From Rebecca billardiae RCC1528 (lineage: Eukaryota > Haptophyta), in the NCBI GenBank assembly GCA_965240325.2, contig OZ251234.1, forward strand, positions 2,046,001 to 2,110,000: DNA of 64,000 nt, in the 5' to 3' direction. Both the position numbers and the translations under genes were made by a program. Below are positions 9,607-19,690 of the stretch, one piece after another; position 1 is the stretch's first letter; the number at the start of each line of letters is the position of its first letter. Under the pieces are notes generated by a model. It ran no database searches, was not told the DNA's origin, and saw only the letters and a list, made by a program, of their open reading frames with translations.

Positions 9607-11142
9607 TCAAGAGGCAGTCGTGAGCGAGGACAAGCGCGCGCGGCGCGAGGGCGCGCACAGCAGTGGCACGCGCGCACCTTCGCACGGCTCGCGCGGGCGC
9701 TTGAGCCCGCCGCCGGCACTCGCGGCTGCCCACGCCTGCGGTGGCGCGGTCTCGCCGCGAGCGTTCTCCTTGTCCCCCTTGTCCTGCTGCGTGTCCTGTG
9801 GCCCGCGCGCGGCGGCGGTGTCGGCGCGCGCCGGGGCCGCGGCACCGTGGCCAGCGGGCGCGGGGGGCGCCGGCTCGGGCGCGCGCGCGGGGGAGCTCTG
9901 GCTCGCGGGCGGGCGCGGCCCCTCCGCCGCCGCGCCCTCCGCCGCAGCCAGCGCGCGGCACACGCCGCCGAGCTCGAGCGAGTGCGTGTCGCCGTGCAGC
10001 ACGGCGGGGGCGCCCAGCTCAGGCTGCCACTCGCTCGAGCCGCCAAACAGAAGGAGCGTCGGCTCGGCGGCGGCGGCGTCGGGCGCGCAGCACAGCGCGC
10101 ACGAGGCGCGCGCGGCGGGCGCGCCCCGCGCGGGCACCTTCACCCACTCGCACGCGCGCAGCTCGAGCAGGTGCACGTCGGCGCTGTGCTTGCCCGCGCG
10201 GTCGAGGCCTCCGAACGTGGCCATGAGGGAGGGGCCGAGCGCGCACGCGGAGTGGAAGGAGCGGGGCGCGGGGCACGGGCCGCCGGGGCTGAGCCGCGTC
10301 CACACGACGGTGTGCGTGTCCAGCCGCCACGTCTCGTTCAGCCGGCCCGCCTGCGCCCGCCCGCCGAAGGCGACCAGCGCGGCGCCGCCCTCGAGTGCCA
10401 CCAGTGAGTGCGCCGCGCGCGCGCACGGCGCCGCGCCCGCGGGCTGCTGCTTCGTCATGCGGTGCGTGCGCACGTCGAAGGTGTACAGGTCGTCGTGCCA
10501 GCCCATGTCGAGCGTGGAGCGAGCCGCCGCGCTCGCCGACCCCGCTGCACCGCTGCTGCCCGCCCCCGCGGCCTCGTCGCCCTCGCCCGCCTCCTCCTCC
10601 TCGTCCTCCTCCGCCTCCTCCGCGGCCTTGAGCGGACCGAAGCCGCCGTGCAGCCACACGCGCTCGCCGCTCGACGCGGCGGCCATCTTGTCGCGGGCGG
10701 AGGGGAGGGCCTCTCCCGAGAGCGCCGCGCGCGACCACTTCTTCGCCGCCAGGTCGAGCAGGCACACGTCCGCCAGGTAGCCGCGGTCGTGGCAGAGCCC
10801 AAAGCCGACCACGACCGTACTACCCGCGCGCGCCATGCAGTGGCCCGTGCGCGGGTGCGGCGGGAGGCCCTCGGCCTCGAGCTTCGACCACGTCTTGGAG
10901 CGCGCGTCGAACACGAAGGCGTCGTTCGTCACGCGAGGCTCGCTCGGCTCGCCCGCCAGCCCGCCGAAGACGAGCAGGCGTGAGCCCTCGAGCGCGACGC
11001 CGACGCATTCGCGCGCGCTGGCGAGAGGGGGCTCGGCGCACGGCTCCCACGCGGGGTGGGGCAGGCTGTTCACCGCGACCTGGCGCTCGGTGGGCTTCTC
11101 GTCGACCGACTCGCACGGCTCAGCGCTCTGCTCGTTGCCCAT
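9607..11142 (-). CDS. kelch-repeat beta-propeller protein with possible N-myristoylation site
   Basis: 511 aa. About residues 40-390 contain five to six kelch-type blades, each with a hydrophobic strand ending in a Gly pair and a following W: LLVFGGLAGEPSE, NDAFVFDARSKTWSKLE, VWLHGGFG, DDLYTFDVRTHRM, ALVAFGGRAQAGRLNETW, LMATFGGLDR and LLLFGGSSEWQPEL. An acidic insert (EEAEEDEEEEAGEGDEA) interrupts the propeller at about 173-190. The protein starts MGNEQSAEPC, which fits an N-myristoylation site (G2, S6) with a nearby Cys for palmitoylation, so membrane tethering is possible. The last 100 residues are Ala/Pro/Arg-rich with a basic patch (GLKRPREP). No enzymatic domain is attached, so a scaffold or adaptor role is inferred. 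Confidence 0.82.
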   Translation of the reverse strand: MGNEQSAEPCESVDEKPTERQVAVNSLPHPAWEPCAEPPLASARECVGVALEGSRLLVFGGLAGEPSEPRVTNDAFVFDARSKTWSKLEAEGLPPHPRTGHCMARAGSTVVVGFGLCHDRGYLADVCLLDLAAKKWSRAALSGEALPSARDKMAAASSGERVWLHGGFGPLKAAEEAEEDEEEEAGEGDEAAGAGSSGAAGSASAAARSTLDMGWHDDLYTFDVRTHRMTKQQPAGAAPCARAAHSLVALEGGAALVAFGGRAQAGRLNETWRLDTHTVVWTRLSPGGPCPAPRSFHSACALGPSLMATFGGLDRAGKHSADVHLLELRACEWVKVPARGAPAARASCALCCAPDAAAAEPTLLLFGGSSEWQPELGAPAVLHGDTHSLELGGVCRALAAAEGAAAEGPRPPASQSSPARAPEPAPPAPAGHGAAAPARADTAAARGPQDTQQDKGDKENARGETAPPQAWAAASAGGGLKRPREPCEGARVPLLCAPSRRARLSSLTTAS

Positions 11143-11709
11143 CCGTTCGCGCTGTCGAGGACTGCGGCTGGTGGCGCTCGGCGCGAAGAAGACCGTTGGC
11201 CACGGGCTCAGCCACGCCTTGAGCCATACCCGGCCTGGGCACCGGACGACAACAACCAGGCACTCACCGGACAGCCACAGTCAATAGTCGTATCGTCAAT
11301 TTACTCGTCATACGCGCCTGTGACGCTTGCAGCAGTGCCGTGTGTGACCGGACTCACCGACTGACGCAGCTGTGAGAGTCACGTTGATGTCGAATCATAT
11401 GATGATTATTAAATTTAATGGCGTTGCCCGCGGCCACGGCTCGGCCAGTTCGCCGGGCCCCCGGGAGTCGGACTCTCGGAGGCGGACCGCGGACGGACTC
11501 ACGACGTGACCTGACACGCGCGGCGGCGGACGCGGATGACCGACGAGTCTACGGTCACCGCGCCTGATCACAGACACACTTTGGACGCCACTTCGGTCGC
11601 GATGAATCGCGAATGAGTGGAACAGCTGCGCACGCGCGCTCCCAGCCATGCCGTGAGCCCACGCGTCGGCCGGCGAGGAGCAGCCCGCCGTGCCGCGGCG
11701 CGTGCGCGC
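11143..11709. other. intergenic region between the kelch and CEP76 genes
   Basis: No gene is supported. A short AT-rich patch lies at 11390-11430. It contains the 5' flank of the kelch gene and the 3' flank of CEP76, both transcribed from the minus strand. Confidence 0.5.
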
Positions 11710-14375
11710 TCAGCGGTGGTGCGCGGCTGCGAGCTTCTTGTACTTGACCGCGACCATCACCCACACCGCGCGCACGTCGTCCGGGTAGTTGACCACCTTG
11801 ACGCGCACCGCGTGCCGAACGAGCTCGCCGCGCGCCTGCAGCACGTCCAGCGCCACCTGCGACTTGAGCAGCCCGAAGAGCACGAGCGAGGGCAGCGTGT
11901 GCGTGAACTGCTGCGGGAACCCCTTGAACGTGTGGCCCTGCGCGCGCACACACAGCACACACACAGCGCACACACCGCGCACACACAGCGGACACACAGC
12001 GCACACACAGCGGACACACAGCGGACACACAGCGCACACACAGCGGACACACAGCGCACACACAGCGGACACACAGCGGACACACAGCGGACACACAGCG
12101 GACACACAGCGCACACACAGCGGACACACAGCGCACACACAGCGGACACACAGCGGACGCAGCGCGCAGCGGGGCGGGGACGCGGGTCGCGGCGGGAGGG
12201 CGCGCGCGCGGGCCGGCGTGAGCGACGGGCGGCGGAGGGGCCGCCGCGGGCGCGGCTCCGCGCGCCGCGCGAGCCGCCACCGCCGCCCCGGGCCACCGCC
12301 TGCGCCCCGCGCGTGCTGCGCGCACCTCGGGCACGTGCCGCTTAATGGCCTGCTGGAACTCCTCGTTGCCGTACGCGGCGCCGTGCACGCGCTCAGACTC
12401 GTACGCCGCGAGCGCGGGCGTGAGCAGCGCGCTCAGCCGGTCGTCCCAGAACGTGGCGAGGCCGAGCGGCTCGCGGTGCTCGGCGATGAGCGCGCGCAGG
12501 GCGCCCTCGAGCGCCTCGGCCGCGGCGGCGGCGGGCGGCTGCGAGCTCGCGACCAGCGACGGGGTGGGCATGGGCGTGAGCGGCCGGATGAGGTCGGGGT
12601 CCATCGGCCGCCAGTGCTGCCGGCTCTCGAGCTCGAAGCTGCACGCCGCCACCGAGTCGTCGGGCTGCACGTTCGCGTAGAAGCTCTCGTGGTTGAACAC
12701 GCACCCCACCGAGCGGAAGTGCGCCGTGCGCGCCGGGTCATCGACCCCGTGCAGCTCGTGCGCCGTGCGCTGCCCGCTGAGCGACTCCCAGAAGATGGTG
12801 CGCGTGGCGGACTGGCGCGTGATCACCCACAGGTGGCCGCCCTGCGTGTCCGTGCCGATCACCACGTACGCGTCGAGCCTGGCGGGGCGGTCCGCACGCG
12901 CGCACACGCAGTAGCACGCGCGCGCGCGCGCGCACGCAGTGGTGCGACAGGCCGTGAGCTCGGCGGCGGTCGTGAGCGCGGCGGGGCGGCGCGGCGATGC
13001 CGAGCGCGCGCGCACGGCGCGAGCGCAGGCGCGCCTGTCACCCTCCGCCCACCCACGCCCCTCCATGCACACACACGCACACACGCACACACACGCGCGC
13101 ACGTGCACGCCCGCGCGCACACGCACACGCCCCGCTGGCGCCCGCCCGCCCGTGCGCACACCCGTAGCCGAGCAGCAGCGAGCACAGCAGCAGCGCGTGC
13201 TCGTCCGCGTCGCCGCGCCTCCGGCAGAGGAACGAGTGCGACGTCGACCACGCCTCGGAGGCGCCGTCGCCCACGGCCTGGTGCCGCTCGAACGGGAGCA
13301 GCGCGACGAAGCGCGCGGCGTGCGCCGCGCTCTCGAGCAGCCGCTCCGCGAACAGCGGCCGCACGAACGTCGTCACCGGCCGCTGCACGCCAAACTCCGT
13401 CTGCGCAAAGATCTTGACGAGCCGCGAGGCGTGCGAGGGGCGCAGCTGGAGGTACTCGTGCCACCACGCGCGCGCGTGCGAGAAGAAGGCGCGCTCCGCG
13501 TCGGTCTCGGCGGCGCGCTCGGCGCGCAGCTGCGCCGCGAGCTCCCGCTCCCCCGGCAGCCCCTCCTCCGCCTCCGCGCCGCGCGCTGCTGCGGGCGGCA
13601 GCAGCTCGAGCCGCATCGTGAGCAGCCCGACCGGCAGCTTCGCCTCCTCGCGCACGCCGCTGAGCTCGACGGAGACGGTGAGGCCCGCGGCGGCGGGCGC
13701 GGTGAGCGCCTTGCGCCACTCGAGCAGGTGCGTGCCGACCACCTCGCTCGACGTGCCGTCCGCGCTGCTCCGCACCACCACGAGGTGCAGCAGCTGCTTG
13801 CGGCCGAGCAGAGCGCGCGCGCCGCCGCCCGCGCCGTCGTCGCGCGGCCCCGCGGGCTGGGGCAGCTTGAGGAGGAAGGAGTCGTCGAAGGGGGGCTCGA
13901 CCGAGGCGGGCACGGGCTTCGAGCGCGCGCGCTGCGAGCCGAACTGCACGCACAGCGACAGCTGCGCGCCGCCCGCGCGGCCGTCCGCGCCGCGCGGCGC
14001 GATGTGCTCCACAAACGCCTTGCCGCCGAGCAGGCTGATGTACAGGTAGCGCTCGCCGGTGAGCAGCGCGGGGAGGCTGGGCGGCGCGCGGCCGGTCGCG
14101 TCGGGCGGCAGCTCGCGCGCTGCGTGCGCCAGCTGCGGCGCCATCGTGCCGAGCAGGTCGGAGATGATCCCCTTCTGCTGCAGCGCCAGGATCACCGCCT
14201 CGGTCGACGCCTCGTCGTCGTACGCCTCGCCGCCGCCGTCCGCCGCGGCGCCGCCGGAGACGACCTGCGCGACGATCGCGCGGAGCGACTCGTACACGCC
14301 CGAGTGGCGCAGGTGCTCGTGGATCAGCTGCTTCAGTGTCGTGAGCTGCGACTCCGTGAGCCCGCTCGCCGTCAT
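11710..14375 (-). CDS. CEP76: CEP76, centrosomal/centriolar protein 76 kDa (3 exons)
   Basis: Exons 14375-13162, 12878-12326 and 11937-11710 join in frame to 664 aa, close to the animal length of about 660. Both introns are GT-AG (donors GTGTGC and GTGCGC) and the junctions restore family sequence: LLLGYG|LDAYVVIG and RHVPE|GHTFKGFP. In order: an N-terminal helix (LTTLKQLIHEHL), a C2-like domain with RYLYISLLGGKAFVEH and SKPVPASVEPPFDDSFLL, the helix WWHEYLQLRPSHASRLVKIF, a transglutaminase-like domain (about 360-480) and the conserved C terminus ending VWVMVAVKYKKL. CEP76 limits centriole reduplication and contributes to cilium assembly in animals, so this gene implies a centriole-bearing flagellate. 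The usual catalytic Cys is Ala here (GDADEHA), so the protease fold is probably inactive. The start is the ATG at 14375, not the upstream GTG. Confidence 0.93.
11981..12156. repeat. 11-bp minisatellite in CEP76 intron 2 (16 units)
   Basis: Sixteen head-to-tail copies of ACACACAGCGG or its variant ACACACAGCGC, preceded by two or three degenerate units from about 11950. It lies wholly inside the second CEP76 intron. Because 11 is not a multiple of 3, it reads open in every frame. Confidence 0.95.
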
Positions 14376-14598
14376 GGTGGCCACGCCTTGCCAACGGTGT
14401 GCACCGGTCGCCCGCGGCGGGCACCCATTTTCAAAAGGAAATGGCCGCTGATCAAATGATTTTAGCGGGGCAAAAGCTTTTTTGGACCGGGCACGTCACC
14501 GACTCACCGTTCTGCCTTGTCATTGGCTGGCTCTAGATGCGGCCATCAAGTGCGTACAAGTAGCGGACGTCCTTTGGCTCCACGTCATCACCATCAGG

Positions 14599-15537
14599 AT
14601 GAGGGCGCCGACGGCACGGCTGCTCGCGCTGCTCGCACTCGCGGCAGGAGTCGCTGCGGCAGAAAGCCGCGTGGGCACATCGCGCGTCGCGATTGCCCGG
14701 TGGCGCGGCGGGCAGCAGCTGCAGGTGAAGACGCTCGCGGGCAAGACGATCTCGGTCGAGGTCGAGCCGACTGAGTCGATCGAGAGCGTCAAGCAGAAGA
14801 TCGCCGACCAGGAGGGCGTGGAGGAGTCGACGCAGCGGCTGGTCTTCGGCGGGAAGCAGCTGGAGAACGGCAAGACGCTGCAGGACTACGACGTCGGGGA
14901 GGACGCGACGGTGCACCTCGTGCTGCGGCTGCGCGGCGGGCGGGACGACGGCGCTCGCGTCGCGTTGGCGCGTGACGGGTGGCGCAGCGGCGGCGCGGCG
15001 CCCAGACATCTGCGTGCCACGTCTCAACGGCACGCGTCGGCGATGATCGCCCGGTGGCGCGGCGGGCAGCAGCTGCAGGTGAAGACGCTCGCGGGCAAGA
15101 CGATCTCGGTCGAGGTCGAGCCGACCGAGTCGATCGAGAGCGTCAAGCAGAAGATCGCCGACCAGGAGGGCGTGGAGGAGTCGACGCAGCGGCTGATCTT
15201 CGGCGGGAAGCAGCTGGAGAACGGCAAGACGCTGCAGGACTACGACGTCGGGGAGGACGCGACGGTGCACCTCGTGCTGCGGCTGCGCGGCGGCACCACA
15301 GTTGCCGGGCACCGCCTGATCTACTGGCTCTTCCAGCTGCAGAAAGGCGGCGTCCTCAACTTCCCGTTCCGCGGCAGCGAGCACTCGGAGGACGAGCTCG
15401 AGCAGATGAGCGACAACCGTCGCTTCTGGCGGGTGACGACGCTGTGCATGCTCGTCGGCGCGTTCCACGCCCTGACGAAGGCAGCGGTCGACAATGGGCT
15501 CGTCGACTCGTACTGGGACATCCTCCTGCCCGCTTGA
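14599..15537 (+). CDS. signal-peptide-bearing tandem ubiquitin-like protein (candidate plastid/ER-luminal PUBL)
   Basis: 312 aa from the ATG at 14599; upstream residues are not convincing. Residues 1-22 form a clear signal peptide ([20 protein letters not shown]). Two ubiquitin-like domains follow (about 41-114 and 159-232), each ending LRLRGG, separated by a 44-residue linker that repeats IARWRGGQQ before each domain. Against ubiquitin, K6, K11, K27, K29 and K48 and the L8/I44/V70 patch are kept (V at position 44 in the first copy), while K33 is Q and K63 is E. After the second RGG come 80 residues with a hydrophobic stretch ([14 protein letters not shown]). Cytosolic polyubiquitin has no signal peptide. 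In algae with four-membrane plastids a targeted ubiquitin-like protein (PUBL) serves the SELMA import machinery, the most likely role; this is inference. Confidence 0.8.
   Translation: MRAPTARLLALLALAAGVAAAESRVGTSRVAIARWRGGQQLQVKTLAGKTISVEVEPTESIESVKQKIADQEGVEESTQRLVFGGKQLENGKTLQDYDVGEDATVHLVLRLRGGRDDGARVALARDGWRSGGAAPRHLRATSQRHASAMIARWRGGQQLQVKTLAGKTISVEVEPTESIESVKQKIADQEGVEESTQRLIFGGKQLENGKTLQDYDVGEDATVHLVLRLRGGTTVAGHRLIYWLFQLQKGGVLNFPFRGSEHSEDELEQMSDNRRFWRVTTLCMLVGAFHALTKAAVDNGLVDSYWDILLPA
14691..15294 (+). repeat. internal direct duplication encoding the two ubiquitin-like domains
   Basis: Segments 14691-14940 and 15045-15294 are offset by 354 bp and almost identical at nucleotide level. 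The differences I see are silent or conservative single bases (for example GTC against ATC at ubiquitin position 44). This points to recent duplication or gene conversion. Confidence 0.9.
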
Positions 15538-16099
15538 GCTCATCCGTGACTGCTACTGCAGCCGCGGGGTGCACGCGGTGCCGGTGAGCCGCGAGGCAGC
15601 TGCCGGGCGCCAACCGCGAGGCGGCGGCAGCTGGGCTGCATGCAGTCCGTGCGGGCGACTGCGGGCCGCGTGGCGCGTGGCCGCGTGGCCGTGGCCGTGC
15701 GGCGGCGCGGGCCGCCTTAGACTGCGCTTAGTATATATATAGCGTCGTCATCGGCCCGGGCGCGGATCGATCTGACTCAGTGGGCGGATCTGACGAGTCA
15801 CGAGACGACGATGCGGATTATATATATATATATATTATATTATATTATATATAATGGCATTAATGCCGACATATACTGTATATATATATAGCGCCGCGTA
15901 CATCGGCATCGATCTCCGATCTCGCGGGCGGTCACTGTGAGGATGGCACGACCGCCGCAACGTCACTGATATGTAGTCGACGCGCGACGGACGACGGCGA
16001 CGGCGACTGGCCGAACTGACGATGAGTGTCTCCGCCGATGACTGAGGAGCTGCACGGTGAGCAGAGTCTGCCATTGCTGGCATCAATGTGGTCGGCAGA
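15538..16099. other. intergenic region with TA-rich patches
   Basis: It separates the convergent ubiquitin-like and NSE2-like genes. TA-rich patches lie at 15730-15740, 15818-15855 (with TATAT repeats) and 15880-15891. No gene is recognised. Confidence 0.6.
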
Positions 16100-17022
16100 T
16101 CAGATCTGCGTGATGCCCTCCTCCTCGTCGATCGCGTCGTCGTCCTCGACGCGCTGCATGTCCTTCTCGCGCTGCAGCTTCTGCCGCTCGCTCTCCTGCA
16201 TGTACCGCTTGAGCTTGCGCTCGGTCTCCTTGCACGGCTTGAGGTCGTGCAGCTGGACAAAGCCGCTGTACGGGCAGCCGATCTGCGGGCACTTGGCCGA
16301 GCCCCTGCCCTGCCGGACGTGGTTCTCGATGGCCTCCTTCGAGAAGACGCACCGCGTCGCGCCGCTTGCGAAGCACGGCACCACCTTCGTCGGGCGCACG
16401 AGCGGCATCTTGAGCAGCGGGCAGAGGTGGTCGAATGCCTCCTGCGTGCACTGCACCTCCTCGTCGCCGTCCTCGCACCCGCCAGCGGAGCCGCCCGCAC
16501 ACGCGCGCGCGATCTCGGCGACGCGCGCGTGCGCCGCGAAGTCGCCCTGCGCTGCGACGGCCGCCGTCGCCTCGTCCTTCGCGAGCGTGCAGAGCCGCGT
16601 GCGCAGCTCCGCCGCGCTCGCCACGGCGTCCTGCCCGCGCTCGGCCTCGAGCTGCGGGATCAGCTGCTCGAACGCGCGCTTGTGCCCGGCCATGCGCGTC
16701 TCGGTGGTGGCGAGCGAGAGCACCGCCTCTTTGAACTGGTCGAGGGCCACGTTTGTGCGCTGCCGCGCGTGAGGAGCGGCGGCGCGCCAGCCGTCGCGCG
16801 CGCGAGCTGGGCGTGTCAGATCGCGCGCTTCGCGGCGCAGCGGGCGGAGAGGGCGTGCCGGGGTGGCGCGCACCTCAGCGTCGCCCGCGGCCTCGGCGTT
16901 CTTCTCCACCTCCTTGATGCGCGTGACCGCTTCGACCATGGCGCGCATGTTCTCGTCCAAGGAGTTCTTCACGTTCTCAATGCTTCGCGCCTGCTGGTGC
17001 AGCTCCTTGATGACCGCCGCCA
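16100..17022 (-). CDS. NSE2: NSE2/MMS21-like SP-RING SUMO E3 ligase (5' end not found)
   Basis: Two exons are recognisable: 17022-16874 and 16759-16100, separated by a 114-bp GT-AG intron (GTGCGC donor, CAG acceptor) that would also read through in frame. The N-terminal part is coiled-coil-like (IKELHQQARSIENVKNSL), as in NSE2 proteins docking on SMC5. The C terminus holds an SP-RING: CPLLKMPLVRP, PCFASGATRCVFSKEAIENH, KCPQIGCPYSG and DLKPCKETERKLKRYM. The family SUMOylates substrates in the SMC5/6 complex during DNA repair. Oddly, the PCGHxFxKEAI core carries a short insertion and the zinc-binding His appears as Cys. A splice-acceptor-like CAG at 17025-17023 suggests an upstream exon, which I cannot find before the foldback element at 17312. 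Confidence 0.75.
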
Positions 17023-17303
17023 CTGCGCGACACGTGGCGGCGCGCGGGCAAAACGCGCGACGTGTCGAGCTCGGTGGCGCGGGCCGGCGCAGGCGGGTGC
17101 TGGCGGGGAGATGCGGTGCGCGTGCATCGGCTCGGGAAGCGGCGCGTGCGCGCACTGGCGATGCGCGAGCGAGCAGCCCACTCGTCGGCGCGAGAGCGAC
17201 CGCGCGCTTGAGCTCGCGAAGGGGGCTCCAAGCGGACAAGCGGTTGGTCAGCGCAAGCGACCTGCGAGCGCCGAACGAGTGCGCGCTGTTGCTCAGTGAA
17301 CCG

Positions 17304-17311
17304 GCCGTGCG
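17304..17311. repeat. candidate 8-bp target-site duplication, left copy
   Basis: GCCGTGCG directly outside the left arm of the inverted repeat; the identical octamer flanks the right arm at 23925-23932. Confidence 0.5.
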
Positions 17312-17341
17312 CAGTAAGGTCTGGCGTTTGCCACTGGCGAC

Positions 17342-17384
17342 TGCACACGGCAACAGGGGCGTTTGCGCCCTGTTGTCGTGTGCA
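17342..17384. repeat. perfect-stem hairpin 1 in the arm
   Basis: Inverted words TGCACACGGCAACAGGG and CCCTGTTGTCGTGTGCA around a short spacer form a stem of about 17 bp with one mismatch. The mirror copy lies in the right arm at about 23855-23897. Confidence 0.85.
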
Positions 17385-17459
17385 CACTGGGGCGCAAAAG
17401 GGGTCACCCTCAGGGGGTTTCGCACTGCTGTTGCCGTGTGCACCGGCCCGCTGTGGCCG

Positions 17460-17502
17460 TGCACACGGCAACAGGGCGCAAACGGCCCTGTTGCCGTGTG
17501 CA
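17460..17502. repeat. perfect-stem hairpin 2 in the arm
   Basis: TGCACACGGCAACAGGG followed after about 9 nt by CCCTGTTGCCGTGTGCA. It shares the stem word of hairpin 1, so the arm has two similar hairpins about 118 bp apart, mirrored on the right. Confidence 0.88.
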
Positions 17503-18209
17503 GGCGTGCATGGCTTGCGATGGCAGCCAGCCGTCAGCAGGGCGCCACGCCCACTGTTCGTTGGTAGGCTGGCCCGATGGCGTCGCGGAGCTCACGCGTA
17601 CGGGGGAGGAGGGCATCGACGAGGAGACGACCAAGGGCGAGAAGCAGCAGGGGGCACGCAGCACGGGGCTCGGAGCATGCCGCGAGCACGCGTGCCTCCA
17701 CACCGTCGCACATCAACCTTGCTCGTAGCTGTGCGCTGTGCTGCCACTCATCTCACCATCGCCCATGCTACGGGCGCGGCCGGGTGGTGGGCATCTACCT
17801 GTCGGCGCAGCACTGGCACCGGTGGTCGCCAGACACTCCTCGACTTGCTCTGCGCGTCACAGCAAGGAGACGGCAGCGGCACAGCTGTGTGAGCTCGCAG
17901 ATGAAGTGCTCCTCTGCTTTGCGAGGCTGAGAGGCTGAGCACGCGTGGCGAGCGCTGGCATTCCCCCGCATTCATGAGACCAACAGGTACATAGCCGTGC
18001 CCAGGAGCGCAGGACCAACCGCCGGGTGCTGCTTCAAACACCTGCGCCCCACTCTGCCGGCAGAATGAGGGGCGCTCTACTCTATGCTGCACGCGGCAGC
18101 AGCAGCTGGGCCGCTGGGATGGTCCTGCACGGATGACGGCGGTCGCCGCGGCTGACAGCTTGGTGTCACTGGTTCGAAGGGCCTGGACGACGGACGCGCC
18201 GAGCGTGGT

Positions 18210-19690
18210 GACGCTGCTCGATGCGCCCACGGCACTGCCAAGCGCGCTGGAGCCGCTGCCTCGAGCACTACTGTGCCCGCGCCCAGCTTGGGCAGCAGCA
18301 GCTGCGCTCAACTCCACGCCGCGTGCCGTGGCAGCAGCAGGGATGGTGCCACGGCGGCCGGCGGCGGTCGACGGAGCTGTCGGCTCGGCGGTGCACGCCC
18401 GAGGGGCCTGGGCGCTGGGCGCACCGAACGCGGTGCCGCTGCTCGCCTCGCCCATGGCGCTGGAGCCGCTGCCATCCGACGCTGCTGCGCCCGCGCCCAG
18501 CTTGGGCAGCAGCGGCTGCGCTCGACTCCGCGCCGCGTGCGGCGGCAGCAGCAGGGATGGTGCTACGGTGGGCGACGACGGTCGCTAGAGCTGAAAGCTC
18601 GGCGGTGCGCGCCCGAGGGGCGTAGGCGCTGGACGCACCGAACGCGGTGCCGCTGCTCGCCTCGCCCATGGCGCTCGAGCCGCTGCCATCCGACGCTGCT
18701 GCGCACGCGCCAAGCTTGGGCAGCAGCGGCTGCGCTCGACTCCGCGCAGAGTGCGGCGGCAGCAGCAGGGATGGTGCTACAGTGGGCGACGACGGTCGCT
18801 AGAGCTGAAAGCTCGGCGGTGCGCGCCCGAGGGGCCTGGGTGGTGGGCGCACCGAACGCGGTGCCGCTGCTCGCCTCGCCCATGGCGCTCGAGCCGCTGC
18901 CATCCGACGCTGCTGCGCACGCGCCAAGCTTGGGCAGCAGCGGCTGCGCTCGACTCCGCGCAGAGTGCGGCGGCAGCAGCAGGGATGGTGCTACGGTGGG
19001 CGACGACGGTCGCTAGAGCTGAAAGCTCGGCGGTGCGCGCCTGAGGGGCCTGGGCGCTGGGCGCACCGAACGCGGTGCCGCTGCTCGCCTCGCCCATGGC
19101 GCTGGAGCCGCTGCCATCCGACGCTGCTGCGCCCGCGCCAAGCTTGGGCAGCAGCGGCTGCGCTCGACTCCGCGCAGAGTGCGGCGGCAGCAGCAGGGAT
19201 GGTGCCACGGCGGGCGGCGGCGGTCGACGGAGCTGTCAGCTCGGTGGTGCACGTCCGAGGGGCGTAGGCGCTGGACGCACCGAACGCGGTGCCGCTGCTC
19301 GCCTCGCCCATGGCGCTGGAGCCGCTGCCATCCGACGCTGCTGCGCCCGCGCCAAGCTTGGGCAGCAGCGGCTGCGCTCGACTCCGCGCCGCGTGGGGCG
19401 GCAGCAGCAGGGATGGTGCTACGGTGGGCGACGACGGTCGCTAGAGCTGAAAGCTCGGCGGTGTGCGCCTGAGGGGCCTGGGCGGTGGGTGCATTGAGCG
19501 CGCTGACGCCTCTCGCCTCGCCCGGCGCGCTCGAGCCGCTGCCATCCGATGCTGCCGCGCCCGCGCCCTGTCGCGCCGAGTGCGGCTGCAGCATCAGGGA
19601 TGGCGCCACGGCGGGCGGGCGGCGGTGCATGCAGCTAGCAGCTCGGTGCTGCACGCGCGAGGGGCCTGGGCGGCAGACGCGCGCAATGCA
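18210..19690 (+). repeat. 214-bp satellite array, left
   Basis: Anchor word CGGTGCCGCTGCTCGCC occurs at 18431, 18645, 18859, 19073 and 19287, an exact 214-bp period, with more diverged units at both ends. GC-rich; units differ mainly by substitutions. No protein family is encoded. Confidence 0.95.

Larger units (their letters stand above)
17319..17893 (+). repeat. left long inverted arm of the foldback element
   Basis: Pairs with the reverse complement of 23343-23920. Identity runs from the TGGCGTTTGCCACTGG word at the outer end to a GTGAGC word at the inner end, with only scattered single-base differences. Confidence 0.92.

Noticed and set aside
11710-12140. Cys/Val-rich and His/Thr-rich repeat proteins on both strands
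   Set aside because: Products of the 11-bp minisatellite inside CEP76 intron 2; only the last 76 codons before 11710 are real exon.
11981-12156. CRISPR-like array
   Set aside because: Units of 11 bp without spacers in a eukaryotic intron; likewise the 214-bp arrays have no spacer structure.
16980-17464. N-terminal extension of the NSE2-like protein into the foldback arm
   Set aside because: The open frame continues upstream only through repeat sequence and an acceptor-like CAG lies at 17025-17023.
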